Shown piece after piece: positions 1 through 8,014 of a stretch of DNA of 64,000 nucleotides. The notes under the pieces were generated by a model, which saw only the letters and a program-made list of their open reading frames with translations, did no database searches and was not told the DNA's origin. This DNA is from Nostoc linckia NIES-25 (GTDB lineage Bacteria > Cyanobacteriota > Cyanobacteriia > Cyanobacteriales > Nostocaceae), in contig NZ_AP018223.1 of the NCBI RefSeq assembly GCF_002368035.1, forward strand, positions 1,218,449 to 1,282,448, given 5' to 3'. Both the position numbers and the translations under genes were made by a program. The stretch's first letter is position 1; every line of letters starts with the position of its first letter.

Positions 1-52
1 GGGTGCGTTATGGACGATAGTCCTAACGCACCGCAAATTTCTGGCGGTGCTG

Positions 53-184
53 TACTAGCGTGACAAGGCTAAAATGGTACAATAGATTTTATTGTGGGAT
101 GGGTGTCCTCACCCGTCCGGGCAGGCAGGATGCCCACCCCACAAAAGTTTACTAATGCACTATTTTAAACTTGTCACGCCAGTA
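53..184. mobile_element. MITE-like element, copy 1 (family A)
   Basis: About 132 bp with imperfect terminal inverted repeats: the left end reads TACTAGCGTGACAAG and the right end, reverse-complemented, TACTGGCGTGACAAG; similarity continues for about 30 bp. The middle is palindromic (GGGTGTCC...GGATGCCC). There is no coding capacity. Nearly the same sequence recurs in reverse orientation at 7644-7773. The size, inverted ends and lack of a gene fit a MITE mobilised by a transposase elsewhere; that last point is inference. Confidence 0.7.
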
Positions 185-410
185 CTCTCAGGCGTAACAC
201 ACCCTACAAAACAAGATTTGGGGTGATTAAATCAGTTGTGTATACACCGTAGCCCAATACTTGTCGGTTAAGGGGAAAAGGGGAAGGTGGGGTCCCCTCT
301 GGGGATAAGAGGCGGGGGAAAGGGGAAAGAAAAAACCTTTAACCTTTTCCCAAAACCCAATTCCGAGTTAAAAATGCACAAAGCGAGCAGTATTGCACCG
401 TAGCTGCCTT

Positions 411-483
411 GGGGGAGGGTGTCTCGTCCTGGAAAGACGCTCAGACTTGGGCCGAGTACAAGCTCTGTCCAAGTCTCTCCCCC
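411..483. ncRNA. candidate structured RNA in a gene-free stretch
   Basis: The gene-free stretch 185-763 holds G-rich/C-rich low-complexity sequence and this foldable block. GGGGGAG (411-417) can pair with CTCCCCC (477-483). Inside it are two arms: GTGTCT (419-424) with AGACGC (435-440, one G-U pair), and AGACTTGG (443-450) with CCAAGTCT (469-476). The second arm abuts the outer stem, giving a possible coaxial three-way junction. I do not recognise an Rfam family. A 61-codon ORF overlaps (409-594) but has no protein-like features. Strand and transcription are unknown. Confidence 0.3.
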
Positions 484-763
484 TTGCTAAGATCTCCCCG
501 CTCCCCTGCCTGTTTTGACCTCTGTGGTTGTACTAGGAAAATTTCAGGATCTTATAAACAAAAAGTTCAATATCCTGGGGCCATTACTCAATAAATATGT
601 ATAAAGATTATAGAAATAATAAGTATTTTATATTTCCTCACAACTTCCTCACATTCTGAGACTATAGTCAAAATATAGACAAGTTAGTTTTAAGTAACTA
701 CGGGTTTGTCAACTGGCTGCCTGGATTTGCAATAACACTTTTATTAACAGGATTTGACAAAAT

Positions 764-1015
764 ATGAATTACTGTCCTTGCTGTTCTGGTGTACTTTTAG
801 AACATATACGCGGTAGAGAGACTTATTGGTTCTGTCGCCACTGTTGGCAAGAAATGCCTGTTTATAATTGGAACGAACCCGGTTCATTTGCAGAGGCCGT
901 TATAGCAAAATTACCTAGCCAACCTCAAAATGTCGAACGTAGCACTACACCTATTTACGCAAGGCGACGCCGATCCATCAATGGATGGATTGGATTGCAA
1001 GAGTTACCTGCCTAA
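764..1015 (+). CDS. small putative zinc-ribbon protein (unknown function)
   Basis: 83 residues. The N-terminus carries two Cys pairs, CPCC (residues 4-7) and CRHC (24-27), spaced like a small zinc ribbon or knuckle. An aromatic stretch follows, then a basic tail (ARRRR near residue 68). The length and Cys layout resemble short cyanobacterial proteins of unknown role. It stands alone: the next gene, at 1319-1540, runs the other way. Zinc binding is inferred from the cysteines only. A nucleic-acid-binding or regulatory role is possible, but nothing in the sequence settles it. Confidence 0.6.
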   Translation: MNYCPCCSGVLLEHIRGRETYWFCRHCWQEMPVYNWNEPGSFAEAVIAKLPSQPQNVERSTTPIYARRRRSINGWIGLQELPA

Positions 1016-1318
1016 TACCAATTTTCTGAAATAAAATAAGTATAATTTCTCACTATCTTTTTAGGTAATGAATTGATAGAAAATGCTAGGCTCTAGCCTG
1101 CCTATTAAGTATTACCTGACACAAGACCAAAAAAGTAGGAGAGTGGAGAAGCAGAGGGGCACGAGATGTTTTGCCCCTCTTTGCGTACTTCATTTACCTG
1201 AAATACGCTGTATCTTATAAACCCCGAATCAATTCAAGGGTTTTTTGTTTTGAAAACTTGATTTGTAATTTCCTATTTATTACGGTGTTGCTAATAGCTT
1301 CAGCTTCTAGATGCAGCC

Positions 1319-1540
1319 TCAGTCTTCGTCCCAAGATTCGTGTTCTAGTAAGTCAATAATTCGATCTCTGAGTAGAAATTCGTTGTTTTCTAGCTCAAGT
1401 TCAAAATTAACCCAATCACGGTGAGGAATATATTTACAGAGGGTATAAATTTGCTGCTGACGGTTAACAAGTCTCTTTTTAACAAGTTCAAGTGCTTCTT
1501 CCTTGATCAGCTCGATGTCATATTTAACCGTAGTTTTCAT
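1319..1540 (-). CDS. small conserved-looking hypothetical protein
   Basis: 73 residues, rich in Glu, Lys, Arg and Leu and with no membrane segment or signal peptide, so probably a small soluble helical protein. The start is well supported: AAGGAA sits about seven bases before the ATG at 1540. The C-terminus is acidic (HESWDED). It converges on the 764-1015 gene. I do not recognise a family. The good ribosome-binding site and balanced composition favour a real gene over a chance ORF. The DNA between this gene and the next (1541-2073) shows HIP1 sites but no ORF I would defend. Confidence 0.5.
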   Translation of the reverse strand: MKTTVKYDIELIKEEALELVKKRLVNRQQQIYTLCKYIPHRDWVNFELELENNEFLLRDRIIDLLEHESWDED

Positions 1541-2073
1541 GGGTTGTTCCTTTGTTTTTAATCAAGGAATTACAGCAGAATTCAGAATGGGCTATGCCCC
1601 GCTACGCTAACAAAATACAGAATTTAACAAGTTAAGTTCTATTGCTGACTTGGGGCGATCGCACAGCTAAGGCGTATTTGCGATCGCCAGGCTTTGCCAA
1701 TGCCAAGGGCGAAGGAAACTTTGGAGGTAAAACAGGATTAATACCTGATTTTGGAATTTAGCTTGTGTACTTTACTAACTTGAAATCTACTGTAAGAATC
1801 AAAACAATCCTTGCTTTGACTCTACCTTAAACTTATCAAAAAAATTCGTGAAAATTGTGAAGAATCAAGACATTAATACTTGCTGTAAACTAGAAATGTT
1901 AGTAAGATACTCTTTGGTCTTCTAAGTATACCCCCTTCAGATAGAGGTTTTTGAAAGGTAGGAAGGCTGGCATGACAAACTTTAAGAGCAAACAGGGAAC
2001 GATGCATATGTTCTCTGGGCGACTTGCCAAAAGATAGGCTAGTGTAAAGAACGTTCTCTAGAGAATTTCTACC

Positions 2074-3306
2074 ATGCTCCTGAATGTTGATAAAGTTCGT
2101 CAATATTTTCCTGCCCTTGCTGGTGAATGGACTTTTTTTGATAATGCTGGCGGGTCACAAACCCTGAAAAAAGTAGTAGATAGAATTAGCGAATTTCTCT
2201 TGACTTCTGATGTTCAGTTGGGAGCTTCTTATGGAGTTTCGCAACTTGCAGGAGAACGATTAGCTTTAGCAACTAGAGCAATTGCTACTTTGATTAATGC
2301 TAATTCTCCTCAAGAAGTGGTAATGGGCCCATCTACTACCATGATGTTAAGAGTTCTTTCAATTTGTTTAGGTCAAACCTTCGCACCTGGTGATGAAATT
2401 ATTGTTACTAATTGCGACCACGAAGCGAATATTGGTGCTTGGCTTGCTTTAGAAAAACAAGGAATAAAGATTAAAGTATGGCAAATTCGCCCAGATACCT
2501 TGGAACTAGACCTTGCAGATTTGGAACCATTGATGAATGAGCGCACAAAATTAGTAGCCTTAACTCATGCTTCTAATGTTTTAGGAACTATCAACCCTAT
2601 TAAAGAAATTGCTGCATTTGTACGCGATCGCCATGCTATGATTTGCGTCGATGGTGTTGCTTATGCACCACACAGATTGATTGATGTTCAAGATTTAGAT
2701 GTTGATTTTTATGCTCTGAGTTTTTATAAAGTCTATGGACCGCATCATGCTTTACTTTATGGTAAAAAAGAACATTTATTAAGATTGCCTGGGCTGAATC
2801 ATTATTTTATTTCCCAAACAGATATACCTTATAAATTTCAACTAGGAAATGTCAATTTTGAATTAAGTTATGGAATGTTGGGTTTATGTGATTATCTGAG
2901 CGAACTAGCACAACTTCACTACGATAATCAAACTGCATCTGATTTGAGAAATCAGATGATACAGGCATTTGATTTAATTAGCATACACGAAGAACAGATT
3001 AGCGATCGCCTTTTAAATTACCTCAATAGTAAGCCTAATGTTCGAGTCATCGGTCAACCAAAAGCTGACCGCAATTCCCGCGTACCAACTATATCTTTTG
3101 TCGTAGATGGAATACACAGTTCCACAATTCCGCCACAAATTGACAAACATTACATTGGAATTCGCTACGGAGACTTTTATGCTAAACGGCTAATTGAATA
3201 TTTAGGTTTAGCATCCCAAGGTGGAATTGTTAGGGTGAGTATGGTACATTACAACACCCTTGAGGAAGTTAATAGGCTGATTGAAGCTTTTGAACAGGTG
3301 TTTTAA
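2074..3306 (+). CDS. class V aminotransferase fold PLP enzyme, cysteine desulfurase-like (VC1184-type)
   Basis: 410 residues of the class V aminotransferase/SufS fold. Visible landmarks are the early FFDNAGGSQ motif, the THASNVLG segment, the cofactor Asp in CVDGVAYAPH and the PLP lysine (about Lys219) in SFYKVYGPH. In true group II desulfurases a Cys lies near the C-terminus in a G-H-H-C context; here the corresponding segment, GIRYGDFYAKR (about residue 362), has none. That fits the shorter VC1184-type subfamily usually annotated as 'cysteine desulfurase-like'. Persulfide chemistry is therefore unlikely; a different PLP elimination or transamination is the better guess. The substrate is unknown. 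The ATG at 2074 leaves a typical N-terminus. No operon partner is evident. Confidence 0.85.
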   Translation: MLLNVDKVRQYFPALAGEWTFFDNAGGSQTLKKVVDRISEFLLTSDVQLGASYGVSQLAGERLALATRAIATLINANSPQEVVMGPSTTMMLRVLSICLGQTFAPGDEIIVTNCDHEANIGAWLALEKQGIKIKVWQIRPDTLELDLADLEPLMNERTKLVALTHASNVLGTINPIKEIAAFVRDRHAMICVDGVAYAPHRLIDVQDLDVDFYALSFYKVYGPHHALLYGKKEHLLRLPGLNHYFISQTDIPYKFQLGNVNFELSYGMLGLCDYLSELAQLHYDNQTASDLRNQMIQAFDLISIHEEQISDRLLNYLNSKPNVRVIGQPKADRNSRVPTISFVVDGIHSSTIPPQIDKHYIGIRYGDFYAKRLIEYLGLASQGGIVRVSMVHYNTLEEVNRLIEAFEQVF

Positions 3307-3354
3307 TATTGGGTATTGGGCATGGGTCATTTGAAATTAGCAGGAAAATTTAAA

Positions 3355-4008
3355 ATGGTCAGCAGTCTTAAAGAACTAATTGATGAGCCAGAATTACAGC
3401 ATAGTGATGACCCGGAAGAAAGGTTTATCAGCAGTGGCGTTAGTTGGGAGAATTATGAATCTTTACTAGCCAAATTAGAAGACAATTCTCATTACCGTGT
3501 TACTTATTTAGATGGAATATTAGAGATAGTGTCACCGTCAATTAGGCATGAAAAAATTAAAACGAATTTAGGGATGCTGTTAGAGCGTTTCTTTTACAGC
3601 AAGCGGATTCGTTTTATACCTATGGGAAGTTCTACTTTTAGAAATAAAGCAAAAAAAGCAGGGGCGGAACCAGATGAATGTTACTGTATAGGTGAAGAGA
3701 AAAAGATACCAGACTTAGCGATAGAAGTTGTCCTCACTAGTGGCAATATAAATAAACTAGAAATCTACCGAAGATTAGGAGTTAGAGAAGTTTGGTTTTG
3801 GCAAAGAAACCAGTTTAAGTTATACCATTTACGAGACAATCAAGAGAACGAGCAAGCTACAGTTTATCCTGATACCTATGGATATGAGCAAATAGAAAAA
3901 AGTGAGATTTTGCCAGAATTAGATATTTCGTTGTTAGAGCAATGCATTTCAATTTCAGATTCAATTCAAGCGATTGATGAATTTGAACAGGGGTTAAAAG
4001 CAGAGTAA
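3355..4008 (+). CDS. Uma2 family (DUF820) endonuclease-like protein
   Basis: About 217 residues from the ATG at 3355, which has AGGAAA upstream; the same frame is open back to a TTG at 3316. It shows the Uma2/DUF820 pattern: an N-terminal helix, Y-L-D-G-I-L-E-I-V-S-P, an EPDE stretch, PDLAIEVV, then a lysine in INKLEIYRRLGVREVWFW. In the family these acidic and Lys residues form a PD-(D/E)XK nuclease-like site. Uma2 proteins are greatly expanded in filamentous cyanobacteria, often near mobile DNA, and their biological role is unsettled. It lies just downstream of the PLP enzyme on the same strand, but a functional link is not implied. Confidence 0.85.
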   Translation: MVSSLKELIDEPELQHSDDPEERFISSGVSWENYESLLAKLEDNSHYRVTYLDGILEIVSPSIRHEKIKTNLGMLLERFFYSKRIRFIPMGSSTFRNKAKKAGAEPDECYCIGEEKKIPDLAIEVVLTSGNINKLEIYRRLGVREVWFWQRNQFKLYHLRDNQENEQATVYPDTYGYEQIEKSEILPELDISLLEQCISISDSIQAIDEFEQGLKAE

Positions 4009-4053
4009 AACAATTTTGGATTTTGAATATTTAATCCAAAATCCAAAATTCGG

Positions 4054-5817
4054 TCAACTTTCCTCAAATAAGCGATCGCCCCGATGTAATCTATAAGCAA
4101 TCTCATAAGTTTGCCCTTGTGATCGCATTGTGGGAGAATGGGCTGCTAAGTACCGAGAGGCTGCAACTAAGACATTAATACCAGCCGGACTATCACCTAA
4201 CAAAGAATACTGACGAAAAGCTGCTTCGATTTCTTGAATTACATGAAAATCGCGGTTTTCTCGCAACATCATTTTCCCCAGCATGGCCATGAGCCTTTCA
4301 GCAGAACCACCACCATATAAATAACTAGCCACTAATTTACCTGTCTGGTTTACTTGCTGCTGGCGATTTAATAAATCTGGTAGCTGCTGGAGTAGTTCTT
4401 CAGGATTTTCAACGGCATCTTTAGGTTCTGGAAGCCGTGCTGGTGGTACGTTCAAAAAACGATTTAAGTATACGCTCATCGCCGCATCAAACACACCTCT
4501 AAGTAATTCGACTGTTGGTACTCGTCGTAACCCTTGATGTACGGCGTTCGCAAAAGTAAATGGATGGTGTGCGGAATTCCAATCTCCAAAGTCATTATTG
4601 GTATTGAAACGAGCTACACGCAATGCTGCCGTATAAGTAACTAGGCTTGCTAATTGTTCTTCAGTACAACCGGCTTGGAGTGCATTCAGCAGTGAGTCAG
4701 CGATCGCTTGGGGGTCTTCACCTAATAAAATTGGTACTAATTCATCGCGGTTTGACCAAGTTCCTTGTCGAGATTTCCCCGCACTTAAAACGGTGGGTAA
4801 TTGCTCAAAAGCTGACTCTAAAATGGCTACCAAATCTACAGGGTAACGCCAGGAATTAGATTCTTCCATTCGGGATGCATCGGCTAAACCCGAAACTAAG
4901 CTAGCGAGAATAGATTCTGCTGCTTGCCAATTCACGGCATCAAGGGCTTCTAGTGCTTTGTTGATAAAATCAACCGTATGCCCAATATCAAGATAGCGAT
5001 GGTCTGTAGCAGCACAGAACAACATATCAGCAACTTGGTTGGAATTAGCCCCTGAGCGAATAGCAGATACCAAACATCTTTGAGCGGCTTCACCATCCCG
5101 TACCTCAATAAACTGGCGAAACCAGCTTTTCAGAGTCAGAAAATCAACTGTAGAGTTAGGTAATGGGTGAACCGGAAATAAAGGCGGCGCACCTGCACTA
5201 TCGTTAGCTACAGCGGAAAGTCCTTGAAATAAAGCACGGGGTTTATCTTCTTTATCTAGATAAGGTAGTAGATTCATCATGCAGGTGTGGATAGTTAAAC
5301 CCGTACTCCAACCTGCTTTGTTATAACGAGTGCCAAATTCTAGCCCCATTTGAAATGGTTGGGCCGGATTTAGTGCTAAATCTAAAAGTGCGATCGTTGA
5401 TTTAGCAATCACTAAGGAAATATTCTGCTTCAAACCATCTTGGAGGCGTTCGGTTTGGTGAGCATGAAGGTTAACTGGCGGTGCTAAATTTATCCAAACT
5501 TCACCATCACGGATTTCTACGGGAAAAGAAGGCACATCATCTGCCCAAGAGTCAAAGGTTCCACCACTAGCAAGATCGAAGCGGGCATAATGCCAAGGGC
5601 AGGTAACAATACCATCTTTGCAAGTACTACCGTGCAGGGGAAAGCCCATGTGCGGACAACGGTTATCTATTGCATAAACTCTATTGTCTGAATAAAACAA
5701 AACAATAGTATATTTTTCCTTATGGACTAGCAAACTGCCTGCTGCCTGAACATCTGCAAGTTTAGCAACACGCGTATAATGATCTTTGTCAGTTGGAAGT
5801 TCAAATATTTGTGTCAT
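4054..5817 (-). CDS. Rieske [2Fe-2S] protein with long C-terminal domain
   Basis: 587 residues. A Rieske domain occupies roughly residues 10-115: Cys54-x-His56 (CPHMG) and Cys73-x2-His76 (CPWH) are the expected cluster ligands. No transmembrane anchor precedes it, so this is a soluble, ferredoxin-like Rieske domain rather than the cytochrome b6f protein. Residues about 130-587 are an all-helical region of unknown function, rich in Ala and Leu, with several His. Oxidoreductase or electron-carrier activity is likely; the substrate cannot be told. The start ATG at 5817 leaves a complete N-terminal strand. It is separated from moeA by 357 bp, so probably not co-transcribed with it. Confidence 0.85.
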   Translation of the reverse strand: MTQIFELPTDKDHYTRVAKLADVQAAGSLLVHKEKYTIVLFYSDNRVYAIDNRCPHMGFPLHGSTCKDGIVTCPWHYARFDLASGGTFDSWADDVPSFPVEIRDGEVWINLAPPVNLHAHQTERLQDGLKQNISLVIAKSTIALLDLALNPAQPFQMGLEFGTRYNKAGWSTGLTIHTCMMNLLPYLDKEDKPRALFQGLSAVANDSAGAPPLFPVHPLPNSTVDFLTLKSWFRQFIEVRDGEAAQRCLVSAIRSGANSNQVADMLFCAATDHRYLDIGHTVDFINKALEALDAVNWQAAESILASLVSGLADASRMEESNSWRYPVDLVAILESAFEQLPTVLSAGKSRQGTWSNRDELVPILLGEDPQAIADSLLNALQAGCTEEQLASLVTYTAALRVARFNTNNDFGDWNSAHHPFTFANAVHQGLRRVPTVELLRGVFDAAMSVYLNRFLNVPPARLPEPKDAVENPEELLQQLPDLLNRQQQVNQTGKLVASYLYGGGSAERLMAMLGKMMLRENRDFHVIQEIEAAFRQYSLLGDSPAGINVLVAASRYLAAHSPTMRSQGQTYEIAYRLHRGDRLFEES

Positions 5818-6174
5818 TTAATTTGCACCCAAGTGAAATAAAAAGCTTTACTTCTACTGTGGCAAAATTTTACTTTCTTTGAGCATCTTGCAATTCTAAT
5901 TTTTGTTAAAAATACCTCTGTCTTTTGTAGGTAAGGTTCCAAGGCAGAGGTATGAATTATTAATTCTTCTTTTTAAACTAATACGCTTGGGTTAAAGGCT
6001 AATTGTACAAAAATGTGGGTTTATGAGACGCGATAAATTGCCGTCTCTACAACGGGGGGAACCCCAACGCGAGTTGTTCATGGGGGAAACCCCCAAGACC
6101 ACACTCGCTCCGCAACGCGCTGGCTCATAAATCGCCGTCTCTGGGTTTTGGTCTTATCTGAACTGTATTGCTTT
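5818..6174. other. gene-free stretch with palindromic repeat
   Basis: This 357-bp gap lies upstream of the Rieske gene and downstream of moeA, both on the minus strand, so it must hold the Rieske promoter. I could not pick a convincing -10/-35. Positions about 6025-6145 carry a composite dispersed repeat: GAGACGCGAT...GCCGTCTC near the left end and ATAAATCGCCGTCTCTG near the right end. Its core is related to the repeat found inside moeA at 6536-6578. Confidence 0.6.
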
Positions 6175-7455
6175 TTAAGGCGTCACCAATTGCAAAACTT
6201 CTACTTCTTCTTGGGGAGAAATTAATGTTTTGCCCACAGGGAGAACAGCTAAAGCATTGGTTTGAGCTAAATTAATTAAATTACCAGAACTGTGACTGCC
6301 ACCAGCTTTGTGAAATTCATAAACTCCATCAATTAAATGTAATTTCCCCCAAAGATAGGTTTCACGCTTACCATCCGATCGCAATTCATCATGCGATCGC
6401 ACTTTTAAAAATACTGGTTCCCAACCTTCTTTTATTCCTGAAAGTTTTTTGATAGCTGGTAGCACAAACCGCCAAAAAGTTACTAATACGGATGCAGGAT
6501 TTCCCGGTAAACCAAAGTAAAGCCCGGATTTCCTTGTAGAGACGCGATTCATCGCGTCTAGATTCATCGCGTCTGTAGGAAGGGTAGCAACAGTGAGGGG
6601 TTTACCTGGCCTAATATCTACAGCCTGAATGTGGATTTTGGCTTCTAATGATTCGAGAATTTTATCAATATAGTCATAATCTCCCACTGAAACACCACCA
6701 GAAGATAGAACTATATCAGCGATCGCAGCTGCATCGGTAATAACTTTCCTCAAGGCAACTGGTTCATCTTTGACAATGCCTAATAATAATGGTTCTGCAC
6801 CACATTCTTTGACTAAAGCTGCCAGCGCATATTGATTAGAATCCACAATTTGCCCTGGTTGCAACGATTCATTAACTGTTACCAACTCGTCACCAGTAGA
6901 AAAAATTGCCACGCGCGGACGGCGGTAAACATTTAATTGCGGACACTGTGCTGCTGCTAAGACGGCGATTTCTGGGGCATTTAACTTAATACCTGCTGGT
7001 AATAGTTGTGTACCAGCTTGATAAAAAGATGCTTTATATCTGACAAATTCTTGGGGTTGTGGCGCAGCTAGGATGAAAACGCGGTTTTCTTCCCGCTGCG
7101 TCTTTTCTTGCATCACAACAGTATCAGCACCTGCTGGCATCACCGCACCTGTGAAAATCCGCGCTGCTTGCCCCGCCCCAATGGTAGACTTGGGCTGATA
7201 CCCAGCCGGTATATCTTCAATAATTTCCAAAACAGTTGGTTGTTCGGCGCTAGAGTGCTGCACATCTTCGTATCGGACTGCATACCCATCCATCGCAGAG
7301 TTATCCCAATGGGGAAAATCGAGGGAACTTGTGACAGGTGCAGCCAAAATTCGACTAAAGGCTGCCAATAAATCTACAACTTCTGTATCCCGCTGGTTAT
7401 CCAACGGCTGCGCCAAATTTAAGATAATTGCTTGTGCATTGCTGACTGATAGCAT
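6175..7455 (-). CDS. moeA: molybdopterin molybdenumtransferase MoeA
   Basis: About 426 residues from the ATG at 7455 (the frame is also open to a TTG at 7461). MoeA inserts molybdate into adenylylated molybdopterin in the last step of molybdenum cofactor synthesis, in the cytoplasm. Visible landmarks: the N-terminal DFPHWDNSAMDGYA motif typical of MoeA, FSTGDEL and SSGGVSVGDYD of the MoCF-binding domain, IRPGKP and LYFGLPGNPASVL. Between the KPLTVATLP and LYFGLPGNP segments lies an extra stretch of about 16-18 residues encoded by a dispersed palindromic repeat (6536-6578), described separately. All the core motifs are intact, so the enzyme is probably active. No other cofactor genes are adjacent. 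Confidence 0.93.
   Translation of the reverse strand: MLSVSNAQAIILNLAQPLDNQRDTEVVDLLAAFSRILAAPVTSSLDFPHWDNSAMDGYAVRYEDVQHSSAEQPTVLEIIEDIPAGYQPKSTIGAGQAARIFTGAVMPAGADTVVMQEKTQREENRVFILAAPQPQEFVRYKASFYQAGTQLLPAGIKLNAPEIAVLAAAQCPQLNVYRRPRVAIFSTGDELVTVNESLQPGQIVDSNQYALAALVKECGAEPLLLGIVKDEPVALRKVITDAAAIADIVLSSGGVSVGDYDYIDKILESLEAKIHIQAVDIRPGKPLTVATLPTDAMNLDAMNRVSTRKSGLYFGLPGNPASVLVTFWRFVLPAIKKLSGIKEGWEPVFLKVRSHDELRSDGKRETYLWGKLHLIDGVYEFHKAGGSHSSGNLINLAQTNALAVLPVGKTLISPQEEVEVLQLVTP
6536..6578. repeat. palindromic repeat inserted in frame within moeA
   Basis: GACGCGATTCATCGCGTC (6541-6558) is a near-perfect hairpin, followed by a second half-copy, GATTCATCGCGTC. The same core occurs in the intergenic repeat at 6025-6145. 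Read in the moeA frame it encodes the segment TDAMNLDAMNRVSTRK, which does not correspond to any MoeA motif. Confidence 0.7.
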
Positions 7456-7535
7456 AGCCAATGGCTCCAGTTTCGTATTCTTAAGTTAATCAATATAGCG
7501 ATCGCATTCAACTCTCAAGGCTTTGGTGCGTTAGC

Positions 7536-7648
7536 CTACTGGCATGACAAGGCTAAAATAGTGCATTAGGGAATGGGCTTTGAACTTTATAAATTCGATG
7601 TTTTTACTGCTAATCTATTGCAACATTTTAGTCTTGTCACGCCACTAG
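7536..7648. mobile_element. MITE-like element, family A variant
   Basis: About 113 bp. The left end reads CTACTGGCATGACAAGGC and the right end, reverse-complemented, CTAGTGGCGTGACAAGAC, with similarity over about 34 bp at each end. The interior differs from the copies at 53 and 7644, so only the ends are shared, as expected of MITEs that share a transposase. It abuts the next element, sharing its last few bases. Confidence 0.65.
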
Positions 7649-7773
7649 ACTGACACGACTAAAATAGTGCATTAGTAAACTCTTGTGGGGTGGGCATCCT
7701 GCCCGCCCGGACGGGTGAGGACACCCATCCCACAATAAAATTTATTGCAACATTTTAAGCTTGCCACGCTACT
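7644..7773. mobile_element. MITE-like element, copy 2 (family A), inverted relative to copy 1
   Basis: This is the reverse complement of the 53-184 element, including the internal GGTGGGCATCC/GGATGGGTGTCC region and the TAGTGCATTAGTAAAC segment. Together with the abutting 7536-7648 element it fills most of the 487-bp gap before the giant kinase gene, whose promoter must therefore lie in about 7774-8014. That remainder is AT-rich; I cannot call a specific promoter. Confidence 0.7.
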
Positions 7774-8014
7774 ACGTCTATTTCAAAAATCAAATATGAA
7801 TCCTATATCAAAAAATAAACTCGATCGCTGATATGATGGCGATCGCCAAAATCGCAAATGTAGTGCCCGAAGTCACCAAATCTCAGTACTTATAGTAAAT
7901 ACAACAGTATCAATAATATTAGTTAACTCAGTGTAATCTCTGTTGGCTACTTTTATACCACACAAGGTAATACTGACTCATACAATATTAAAATTTGGTA
8001 TGGAGTCAGTTGCA

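Noticed and set aside
409..594. 61-codon ORF on the plus strand
   Set aside because: Overlaps the foldable block at 411-483, has odd composition (Ser/Pro/Cys) and no convincing start signal; more likely non-coding.
1873..2103. 76-codon ORF antisense to the start of the PLP enzyme gene
   Set aside because: Overlaps a well-supported gene and its promoter region; no family features.
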